A stretch of DNA of 64,000 nt from NCBI GenBank assembly GCA_024195265.1, contig JAJLRJ010000007.1, positions 6,158,058 to 6,222,057 on the forward strand, given 5' to 3'. Position 1 is the first letter of the stretch; the number at the start of each line of letters is the position of its first letter. Under the pieces are notes generated by a model. The model searched no databases and was not told the origin of the DNA. It saw nothing but the letters and a program-made list of their open reading frames with translations. The position numbers were made by a program, and so were the translations under genes. Of this stretch, positions 24,302-36,300 are shown piece after piece. The stretch is from Dendrophyllia cribrosa (Eukaryota > Cnidaria > Anthozoa > Scleractinia > Dendrophylliidae).

Positions 24302-27300
24302 GTAAGTATCTTAGAACAAATATATTGTTTAAGCTCTTAGATTTGCGTTAGAACAAATGCTTATTTTGCATAAAGGAAAAAGGAAAAGAGTGTCATAAGA
24401 AGAAGCAGCTCCAGTTATAACAACTTCTCTAACGTATATAATAAATTTGTCTATTAGGAGTGGAATATTTCCTGATGATTGGAAAATCGCTAGGGTATCG
24501 CCAGTGTTTAAGGAAGATATTAAGTCTGATCCAAATAATTACAGACCAATATCTGTTTTACCGATTGTAAGTAAACTAATAGAAAGGATCGTTTTTAACC
24601 AACTCTACTCCTTTCTGGTTGAAAATGATTTACTTGCAGACTCTCAACATGGGTTTAGGCCAAAACATTCAACCTTAACAGCTCTTCTTGAAGCCACAAA
24701 TGAATGGTATCTAAATATTGATAACGACCTGTTAAATGGAGTCCTCTTTTTGGACTTAAAAAAAGCTTTCGATACAGTGGACCATAACATTTTACTAAAA
24801 AAGCTCGAACTCTATGGAGTAGACCCTCATGCTCTCCAATGGTTCACTTCGTATCTTTCGGGACGCCAACAAAAGACATATATAAATAGTACTCTCAAAT
24901 TCTCTACCTATCGCCTGTGGTGTTCCTCAAGGATCCATTCTTGGACCCTTATTATTCTTAATTTATATAAATGATCTTCAAATGTGTACATCTTCTTCTG
25001 CTACCAAAATGTACGCAGATGATACATGTCTTTTCGCCAGTGCACAAGATCCTTCTATATTACAGAGTAACCTAAATGAAGGTCTAAAGAAAGTTCTATC
25101 ATGGCTACATGCTAACAAACTTACATTAAATATTAAAAAAACTAAGTATCTCATTATAGCTAGTCACTATAACTTAAATCACATGGAACATGATTTTGAG
25201 ATCAACATTAATGAAATACCACTGAAAAGAGTGAAGTCTCATAGATATCTTGGGGTTGAAATTGATGAGACTTTAAGTTGGCATGTACAAGTTGATGCCA
25301 TTACCAAGAAAGTTTCCGCTGGTCTTGGAGCACTTAAACGAATTCGCGATCTCGTACCGACATCAACACTACAAATGATGTATGAAGCACTTATACTGCC
25401 TTATCTAGATTATTGCAGCGAGGTGTGGGGCTGTATGGGTAAATGCCTGGCTGACAGACTCCAGAAATTGCAAAATAGGGCAGCAAGAATAATTACCTAT
25501 TCTAATTATGACATTCGGTCTGCTGATATTTTGGAAGACCTTGGCTGGGACACTCTTGAGCGTAGGCGCTCAAAGCAATTAGCGATTAGTGTCTATAAAG
25601 CTAAAAATAATCTTTCTTCTAAGGGCCTAAAAAATCTTTTTCGACCAATAACGAATGTTCATTCTTATAAACTGAGAAACAACTTGAACAATTTGTTTGT
25701 TCATAGACCCCGAAAGGAAGCGGGAAAGTGTAGCTTTAACTATCGGGGCACTGTTCTTTGGAATGGCCTATCAAATGAAATCAAAGCTGAGCCATCTATC
25801 GCATCCTTAAAGCCGCCTTATAGTAGTTTTAATCTTAGGTAAACATAGAAAAATCCATTAGTATTGTAATTTTAATTAGAAATTTTTAACATGTTCAGGT
25901 CTTTACAAGAGATTATAATTGGACAGAGAGGGAGTCTAGGGGCGTTGGCTGGGATATCTTAATTGCAAAAAAGTTATTTTTAGTAACCATGCGGACCATG
26001 CGAAAACATTTTCCGGTGAGCTGGTTGACTTCCGGAAGACTCGCTTTCATGAATCAGCGCGTCAAACCAGGCGGAGTCAGCAAATTAAAAAAATGGCGAC
26101 AATCGCGGTGGTAATTTCGCATGTGAAAAAGAAAGTAAAATGGTCCTGTTTGAGCAAAGAACGTTATAAAGTACCACAGCGGCTGGATACATAGATCTTC
26201 ATCTATCTTTATACACAAACTGTTGCAACTGAAGCGGTAAAAAGGGGGCTGGACAATTCAACTTACTGGACAGATGCCAATCAACCATCCACTCCAATCT
26301 CTTGTAAGCGTCGTTTCTAAAAGTTCCTAAAAGTTTGAAGTCGCTTTGCTCGATCGATGGCCAGCCCATCCAAACTTTTCAGACGTGAAATAGTTGCATA
26401 CTGTAGAATTCAAAGTTGTTATGTTTTTTGTAGCTGAAGGATATGATTCCCTTATGGGAAAATCACTTTTTAGTAATTTCAACACGGCAAGGAGTTAAAA
26501 ACGCTAAAACCGGTTCACATGCATGCATGGATTTGTTTTCTATAAGCTTAAGCCCCGGTCAAACGATGCATGATAGTCGATGATGGTTAGTTTGATCCCA
26601 ACTATCATCTACTATCATTGACTATCATGCTTGAGATCAAACGGGCGCTTGATAGTTGATGATAGTTGGTCAAAAGTGACGCGAGCAAAGTAGTGCGAGC
26701 TCCTTCTCAGTCGCCTGCCGCGTTAAAAACATAAGAGTTCTGTGAGCGAAAAAAAAGCGGCAGCTTGTTTTTTTTTAGAGTTATTGGAGGAATGTACTGA
26801 TAATTTGATGGAGCATTGTTCAAAGGTAGGAGCCGAGACAAGAGAATGGATACGGAGAAGAAATGAGAACGACGAGAACTGGCCGAAAAACTATCATCGA
26901 CTATCATGCGCCCGGTCAAACGAACAAAACTATCATCAACTATCATGATGGTTTTGAACATGTTCAAAGTGCATGATAGTCGATGATAGCGCGTGATAGT
27001 TGATGATAGTTCGTGTTCAAACGGGATTGCGAGTTTGAACTATCATCAACTATCATCGACTATCATCGACTATCATGCACCGTTTGACCGGGGCTTTACG
27101 TTTGGAAGGACTTTGTCAGGAGCATCTTCTTTCCATGGAAAATGAATATCAGTTCTGTTGAGGTCAGCTACCAAGGAACTCTATACTGACAGCCGCGGGT
27201 TAGAGGTTTATTTAGAGCCAAAGTGTAAGTAAAATTTCTGGAAAAGTGATTGAATTTTATTTATTCGATAGGCCGCGTGTTTTAGGTTAAGTTTAATTCA

Positions 27301-30300
27301 TGCGTCAAAGTTAGTTTTCATCTATACGTACTTGGATTATTGACTTCGAAAAAATCCAGTAGACTTGTATTATTTTATTTTTAAAAAGCGAATAAATAAA
27401 ACACACTTTTCCAGTGATGTACCTTAATTTATTCATTGAACTTTGTGATAAAAGGCCACCATTTTTTTTTAGTAAACTCGCATGCGGCAACGATGCTTTT
27501 TTTGTACATGTCAAAGTACAGCTTAACCTCAGTTTAAAATTAAAGATTGCTGAACACGGTATCACGACGTCAAAAACTTGGTCCACTCTAGACTAAAGGC
27601 AATTAATATTATTAACTTTTGTGTTTAGGCTTAAAGAAGTTAGCTAAGTTTCAATACGAAAATGCATCATACCCAAGGCCACGTTTTTTAATAAATGAAA
27701 ACTACGGATGATGCCTTGTTTGGAAGCGCCGTCGGTTACACGCATTCTATTTACCTTTTCTAATAAAAAACAATGGATCGGACATTTTCATTCACTTTGT
27801 CCAAGTTATGTTTCATAAAAATCAATAAGTTGTTTTCTGAGAATTTTAAGGACTTTATATAAAACAAACAACGCGCGAGTTTCAGCCGACTACACGCATT
27901 ATTTAACAGCTTCACAAAAATGTTTGCTGGCCTTTCCTTGGAGTTTATTCCAAAACGATGCCTGCTTGTTTTCGCCATTGGAGTATCGTCTGAATTTCAG
28001 TTAAAAAATAAAGTTTTCATTCATTTAACAACTGCTGGGGAAAAGTGGGCCTGTAAAGTTCCTTCGAACTGAGTGCATGCATGACAAACTTCAGGAATTT
28101 CCGGTTTCCTTTGCTGTGACCCGGGATAAAAGACATCAAAGATATTACAAAATTCTGTTTGTATGAACCAGCAAATATATATGAAGGTATGAAAGTAAAA
28201 CTGTGGCCGTGGAGACATGCTGAGGCTACAAATTGTAAGCCAAGTATCTTGTTATGTTTGGCACGAAAATGTCGAAGAAAACGAATTTTAGAATGTCTGA
28301 AGTGAATATTTTGGTTTGCTCACGAAAACTGATATCGATTTTGGATCTCCTTTCCCTTCTTAGATTACAACCAAACTTCAATGAAAAATAAGCCAGTGGT
28401 GTTAACCGTATTAAAAAGAGGCATCGTTAAATAAAATCCAAGGGAAAGTCAGGAAACTATTTTTGTGAAGTCGGACGCTGAAACTGGCGTACACGCGAAA
28501 ATAAAGTCATTTCTCTGAAATTATTTTGGCGAAATAATCCAAATTATAACAGCAACCTACACTCACTGGCGGAAAAGGATCTAATCGATTCGTTTATGAA
28601 ACATAAATGTGAGAAGGCGAATAAAGATGTCCATAGAAATTTATGCAAAAAATGCTAAATACAAAGCGTGGCAGGGCATCGATCCGCCCTTTCGAAATCA
28701 TTTATTGAAAAAAATGGCCTTGGGTGGAATTTAAATGTATGTTCAATGCATTCGCCTTAGCTACAATTCTTAATTGATTGCCTTTATTTTCTATAGTAGG
28801 TCATTTAAGTTTTTTGACGTCGCATACAGTGTCAGCCAAACTTTCTAATCTTTTGTCTGACAAAGGGGAGGCCCGCAATTTTATTATAAGGTCTGCAAGT
28901 TTACTAAAAAGAAATGGTGGCCTTTATCCCAAAGTTCAATGAATAAATTAAGGTAACATCACTAGAAAAGCGTGTTTTATTTATTCGCTTTTTGGAAATA
29001 AAATAATACAAGTCTACTGGATTTTTTTTTAAGTCAATAATCCAAGAATGAATTTAACTTAGAACACGCGGCCTATCGAATAAATAAAATTCAATCACTT
29101 TTCCAGAAATTTTACTTACACTTTGGCTCTAAATAACCTCTAACCCGGCTGTCAGTATAGAGTTCCTTGGTAGCTGACCTCAACAGAACTGATATTCATT
29201 TTCCATGGAAAGAAGATGCTCCTGACAAAGTCCTTCCAAACGTATAAAGCATATAGAAAACAAATCCATGCATGCATGTGAACCGGTTTTAGCGTTTTTA
29301 ACTCCTTGCCGTGTTGAAATTCCTAAAAATTGATTTTCCCAGAAGAGAATTCTCCAATCCTTCAGCTACAAAAAACATAACAACTTTGAATTCTACAGTA
29401 TGCAAATATTTCACGCCTGAAAAGTTTGGATGGGCTGGCCATCGATCGAGCAAAGCGACTTCAAACTTTTAGAAACGACGCTTACAAGAGATTGGAGTGG
29501 ATGGTTGATTGGCATCTGTCCGGTAAGTTGAATTGTCCAGCCCCCTTTTTACCGCTTCAGTTGCAACAGTTTGTGTATAAAGATAGATGAAGATCTATGT
29601 ATCCAGCCGCTGTGGTACTTTATAACGTTCTTTGCTCAAACAGGACCATTTTACTTTCTTTTTCACATGCGAAATTACCACCGCGATTGTCGCCATTTTT
29701 TTAATTTGCTGACTCCGCCTGGTTTGACGCGCTGATTCATGAAAGCGAGTCTTCCGGAAGTCAACCAGCTCACCGGAAAATGTTTTCGCGTGGTCCGCAT
29801 TGTTACTAAAAATAACTTTTTTGCAATTAAGATATCCCAAACCCATTACTGGGAGACTCCCTCTCTGTCCAATTATTTTGTCTTGGTCTTTATAGAGAAT
29901 ATTTAGTATACACGGCTCTCTGGAAGAGCATTTTGTAACTAATGATGGGATACCGTGTTTTTAAATAAAGCTATGATGATGATGATGATGATGGACCATT
30001 AGAAAAGTGATGGGGGGGGGGGGGGGGGGGGGATTTTCAGCTTGCACGAATTTTTTTTTTCGCCCATTGCTTGTGCAGGATTTTTTTTTTGCAGGTGAAA
30101 CCCTCTGCACGAATTTTTTTTTTCAGATAAATATTGCTTTGTTTGTCATTTACTAATTAAAAAAAGGTGTAATACTTAAAAACCATTGACCATTACGTAT
30201 ATTTGAAAAATATATATTAGGAATAGTTAACATCAAAATGTTATGTACTGTTTGTTATTTACTGATTGTTTTCTTTTCATTATACACTTTTAACAGCAAT

Positions 30301-33300
30301 TCATATGTAATGTTTTACAAATGTTGGCATCAAGAAGCTGTTATATTAAAATATCCAGTAGGCAACACTTGAAATTCTTGTAAAGGGGGCTTGACAAGCC
30401 TGCACGACTCCTTTCCGAGGGTGGCCACAATATAATGTTTTGCGCCTTTATATTTTTGCTCCAACAAGCAAATGTAAAATGTGGGTGGCAGGCCTACACG
30501 GACTCTTACCTCATGTTTTAAATGCCATTTGCTGCTTCTATATGTTTTGAACGGGTACTATACATTTAGTTTGTGAAAGAGGATTTTAATTTAGACTGAG
30601 TTTTCAAACCTTGAAGAAGCCGCGTGCAACGGACTAGAGGTCAAGTCTGTCGGTTGTGGTTTCCCTTGGCGTGTTGCGCTTGTAGATTTTGACCTTATTT
30701 TAGCGTCCGTTTTTTTTGCCTGGCGGTTGTTGTGTTGTTTTCGCCATTAATAATGGCATGTAGATTTTTATGTAGGAAAGGTTTGAATTTCTAACTCATC
30801 TCTCTGAAATACCGGACATGACAGAATCTGAAATGATCTGTTGGCCGTCAATGTTTTTCCCGCTATTAAACGCTGGGCCCAGCTATTTTAGTTTCGTCTT
30901 TGCAGGATTTTAATTTTCAGAGAGAGTTCTAGCTTAATAAGCTATTCAACTTGTAGAGAGTTGAAATTTGTGTCAGTCGAGGCTGTAATTTAAGCTTCCA
31001 TTCGCTACGCTTTATAGCTGCAGCGTGGAGCTAACTGTTTATACTAATTCACCTCCGTTGTCAATTTTCACAGTCTAGCGACTGCTTCGTTTATGCCACT
31101 ATTTATTTAGGCAAATGTTTCTCCTTTATTCGTCATAGCTATCAGTGTGGTGGCTGATTCTAAATATTGTCTCTAGCAAGACTGCAGTTTCGGTTCTTCG
31201 CGAACCTCTTCAGTTGCTATTTGATGACTCAAAAATGAGTAGGGAAAGGTAGAGACTTTCTCAATTCGGTTCCCGCTTTTTGTTAGGAGTGTTGACCCTT
31301 ATATACTAAAAGGGCGGATCGGAAAATAGTGTGTGCTATTGGTCGATAAGTCAACCAATCCCGTGTCTGTATTTTCGAACCGCCAAAATTTGAAGCTTGC
31401 ATTGTGTTTGTTTAGAAGGCTATATTGTAGCTATATTGTAGCTAATGGTCCGTCCCTAAAATGACAACTGTCCTTTCCCCTTTTTACCGCGCGATGTTTT
31501 TTCCTTATGACCCGGCTTCCAATCTCGGACTGGCTTTGTTGTTCGTTCGCGTGCTTGCTTCGAAGTGTTTTTGTCCGATCCACCCTTCACACTCTCACAA
31601 GAAAAAACAACAACATTTCTTAATTTAAATTGCATCTAGATCCCGCCGAGTGTCAAAAAGGCTCGTTACTTGTTAAACAAAGTCGATTTATTTATTTATC
31701 ATCATTTTCTTCGGTTTTTCGCAACCTGATCGATTACAGCAAAGTTAATACCAAACTACAGCGCACAAGATAAACGTGGTCGTGAATTCTTTTTAAGGAC
31801 GGTGCCACCTATTGTTATTGCGCATACGTTCTGCGCATGCATTGCGCGATTGTCGCGCGAGACACTAGTAATTTTTTTTAACGCGAACGCGCGAGGTAAA
31901 GGCTAAGTTCCGCCCACTTTTCATGTCAATCTGTCAACTCCCTGGCTCAGTTTCTAAACTTACAAGATAAATAGAGTTCTCAAAAATCTATGAAAATGTG
32001 TTTATAGACCTTCTGCAGCCTAAAAGTGCTAAATTCTCTCTCTATTTTGCAAACGACAGAGCCTCGGTAATGAAACTATTTTGAGCTAATTAGCGATGCC
32101 GCCTCGATCAGCAGAACGCGTACGTTTTGCCTTTCTGTACGAAGATTGTTTACATTGGCTTCTTTTCTCCATTCAAAATTTCAACAAAACTTCAAGTCAA
32201 CCGGCCAGACTAGTGTTTTTTTTTATATAAAACAAGCATACTCAAGGCATAAAATCCAAGGAAAGGCTGGCATGTTGTTATTTTCAATTTGCACAAGTTT
32301 TTGTTTTGACGGACAAACTCGCGTTGTTTGAAATTTTTGTTTATCTGCAAAAATCTTTTGCCAGTGACCATTTTTGCGAATAAAAAAAGTAATGATATAA
32401 CAAAAGCAGAAAAAAAACTGTTCCAATTAAATCATGCAAACGTCAAATTGAGATGAGCAAAGCGTTTTCAAAAAGACTGTTTTTGACAATTGGTGAAGAT
32501 ATAAAAACAACTGGCTGAAGCCAGCAACTAAAAAAAACTGGCCGCTCCAAAGCCGGGAAGCATCCGACTAAAGTATTCCCTCCCTCGATTGCTGTAAAGC
32601 ATGGTTTTTAGTGTAATCTTTCGTAAACCGGCACATTCGTGCATTTAGGTACAATTGATTTCCATTATTCTCTATCATAAGCAAGTGGTGTTTTTCGAAG
32701 TCGCATCGTGTCAGTTCTCAACTGCTTTGCATTAGAACAAATTTTGATAGGCGAAAAACGTGCCACGATAAACTGTAAAGAAATCTTATCTTTTTAGATC
32801 AAATAAAGCCGTAGACTTAGGCAAAAAAAGTGTTTTATTATTTCACGATTTTTTTGAAATTAAAGTGTACCGACTAATTTTTTCCAAAGCTATCGGAGAA
32901 TCCATGAAAACTACAGGAGCTTCACAAGAAAATAAACACGCGGCCAAATGAAATTACAAAACTCAAGCACTTTTCGACAAATATTTCTTACATTTTGACT
33001 CCAAATAACCGTTAAAAGACTAACCTGCCAATCTAGAGTTTTTCGGCAGCCGCCGGACCAGTCACCTCGATATAGCACTGTTGTTTTCAAGTTGGTAATG
33101 GATCGGAAGAAAGTTCTTGTGCCCGAAGGAACATAAGTTAATAAATCCGTAGATCCACTGTAGATCAATGGAAGTGAACCGATTTTGCGTTTTTACTCCT
33201 TTACTGTGCTGCTTGACCTTGAAATCCCCGAAAAATGTTTCTCAAAAGAGCAACTTACAGCTACAAATAGAATTAATTTTGAATTCTACAATGTTTGTCT

Positions 33301-36300
33301 TTTTATTGTACCTGAAAGTAAAAGTTTTGAACGGTAAGCCGTCGAGTGGAAATCCCAGCATGCCCCCGAAAAAGACACGCACAATATTTAACTTACTAGG
33401 GAGGGCATAGAAAAAATGTCGCGGACCACGAAAGCCATTCCGTAAAAGTTGAAAACATCTAAATATAACTTGTAAAAACGTGTGGTGACCCCTACTTTTT
33501 ATCTTATAAAATGGAAGTGGTAAGCATATTGAGCACACAATTAATTTTTTGTTGTGGGCAAAAGTTATTAAGACTGTATTTTTGGCGAACGTGGGAAAGC
33601 TGTCAGGGTCGATAATGGCTCCGTTGTGATGATTTTTGTAACTTAAAACACGTAAACAGTAGTTGTTATGTTACCATTCGTTATGTATTTTAGAGATTTT
33701 TAGAATTATTGTTGCTTTTGTGTATGTAAAGGCGAATTCTAAGGAAATCCGCGAAGAAAGTTGTATTTTTCCGTTTTTCGAAAAAATGCTGATGTCAGCA
33801 TTTTTTCCAGATTGAAGCCTTATTATCTCCGAAAAATGCGTGGTTACCCCCAATTTTCTCTTTAGATTCCAATAGCCCCTGCTAAGATCTACTTTTCCCG
33901 CATAGTCAAAAACCTGGCAAAAAACTTCGCCATTAGGTGGTAATTTGTCGCTTAAATGGTCATGTATATCTCCAAAAGGTATTAACTAGTCGCCACCGTT
34001 TGTTTTTATTGCTGAAAATTAATCAAAAGCCGTCCGAAGTGCTTTTCAAGTATCGATTCGTGTTAAAGTTCTTTTATCACTCAAATTGTACAATACATCT
34101 TTATATTCCTCTCGCTATTTCAACGTTACCGTTGGCGTTAGCTTAACAATTGGACATTTGGGTACATTTGTACACCCCCTTTCATTGCAGCTTTAATAAA
34201 TACTTTCTTAGTAGTATTTTTGGCTTGTGGCTGGCAGTCAAATCGCGTTTACTATCTAATACGAATATCTCCGAAATAGATATATGGTTTTTGTTGACAA
34301 ACATAGACAAGAAATTCGTTAGCAAGCACTTGACGAAAGTGCCTTACTGAAATATCATTTCGTATCTCGTTATGTTGCTGCTGTGCGCTGGATATTATAT
34401 TTACTTCACATTTAGACGAGAAATGAAGTCTACTTATTTCTTTTCCTAAGCAGTGTTTTAATAAGTGTATAAAGCAATCAAAGTGCGTGAGAAATTTCTT
34501 CACATCTCATCTCGACAAGCTAAAAAAACTAATTTCAGAGTCATTTATTTGTCTTTTCGAAACCGTTGTTGACAATCTCATTTTGCATGCTCGTTTAAAA
34601 AGCTTTTCTCTCTCTCGTGATAGCTTTTATCGCGATATTCGCAAATTTGCCACGACTGAATAAGACGTAGCGTGTGTGTTATTTAACAACGAAACTAATT
34701 CTTCCGTCGTTCAATTGAAACTTGGTAAATTTAATTCTTCCGTAAACTTAATTCTTCCGTCGTTCAATTGAAACTTGGTAAATTCGGACAATGTTTCAAT
34801 CTAAGAGCTTACAGTAGTTCTGTGTTGTTTTCAGGTTATATTCGTGTAGGTTCTCGCGTGTGGGGCAAAGCTCTAAATGGCGATTTCTACAAAGGAGTTG
34901 TGACTGGCTTGGGAGAAATGCTTCACATCAAATTTGACAATGGAGATACCATTGCGCATGACAGATCAGACCCCGAGTGTGTTGTGTTTGATCAAACGCC
35001 GGAGGTTAGCGACTTGGAAATTGGTAAGAACACTGTAAGCCAGGTTGTGTAATTAAAGGGCTTTGTAGGATGTGTACTTTAATTTTTATGACGTCATGTT
35101 TAAACGCTCCATAGAGCAAAACAGAAGCAGTACGTTTGGTGATAAAGTGCGGGATTACAAGGATGGAAGCGGATTACAGTTCTATGTCTTTAGCTGCAGA
35201 TGGCCAGGATGAAAAAAATGGATTGAATTGGGCCTATTTTTTCAAAATATTCCCTTGTGCCTTGGAGGTTTTTCCAAAAACTGATAATGGTTTGTCCTCC
35301 CTTTGGAAATATATTTAGTACATATATCGTCTTGGTGATCTAGGAACTAAGAAAACGTATTAAGTTTTAGTTTTCGCACAATCTTGAGCCATAAAACAGC
35401 AAAATATAAAAACCTCCTTGACATAGCCTGCATAGCAAGCGCCGGTTCATTTCGAGGACGCGCGCAGGAGGGGAACGCGCGAAAGGGAGAGGTAGCCTTC
35501 GCGCGTTCCCCTCGCTCGCGTGTCCTCGTAATTTCGCACTATAAATAAAACAATAACGTGAAGTGTGTTCATGTTTCTCTAGGGAGTCGAGTGATTGCTC
35601 ATTGGCCGAGTCTTCCCGCCAAACTGTCAGGCAAAGTAATTGGTATCGAGCACGGCAAATACTATGTGGAGTATGACGATGGAGACAAACATCACAACAC
35701 AATTGAACAACTCAGGATACTTAAACCGCCATTGTATTTCGGTAAGCTCACTGACTGATCGGTTTTCAACAGTGTCAAGAGTAATTTTAATCCATTAAAT
35801 TACTTAACGATGTATATCAGTTTCAACTTAGGCTTGTCTTCACTTCTGGCTAAAAATAAGCTTTTTAAAAGGATTTTTTACCATTTCAGTCCCAAAGTCA
35901 ATTATGGAGACATGAAATGTAGTTCTAACTTTTGAGTCAGTGGACGAAATCCTATGGTGTGACCATTCAAATCAAACCTCTTCAGCAGTACTTTTGCATG
36001 GTACCATTTGTTTTTCAATATTTTACAAAATGAAATTTGGGATTTTTCTTGAATTTTGATGTTTGGCACTCTTAGGATTTAGAGGATTAAGGAAGAGAAA
36101 TTAAATCCTCGGTTAAGTTTTAATTCTGTGGATTAGCGTTAATCGGCTTTCAAACAACCGCCGGGCCCAGAATATAACTGAGACCAAAACCAAGCTCGAT
36201 TTGGTTGCACGCGTTTTCCGCGCTTGGCGCCCGCAACATGTGTTGCGAGTGGTTTCATCGAATTTTTTTGTTTGTTATGATTGACCAGAATGATTACTTT

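Noticed and set aside
34150..34350. 66-codon hydrophobic frame near the Tudor exons
   Set aside because: No splice sites in the right phase, no similarity, and AT-rich intron composition.
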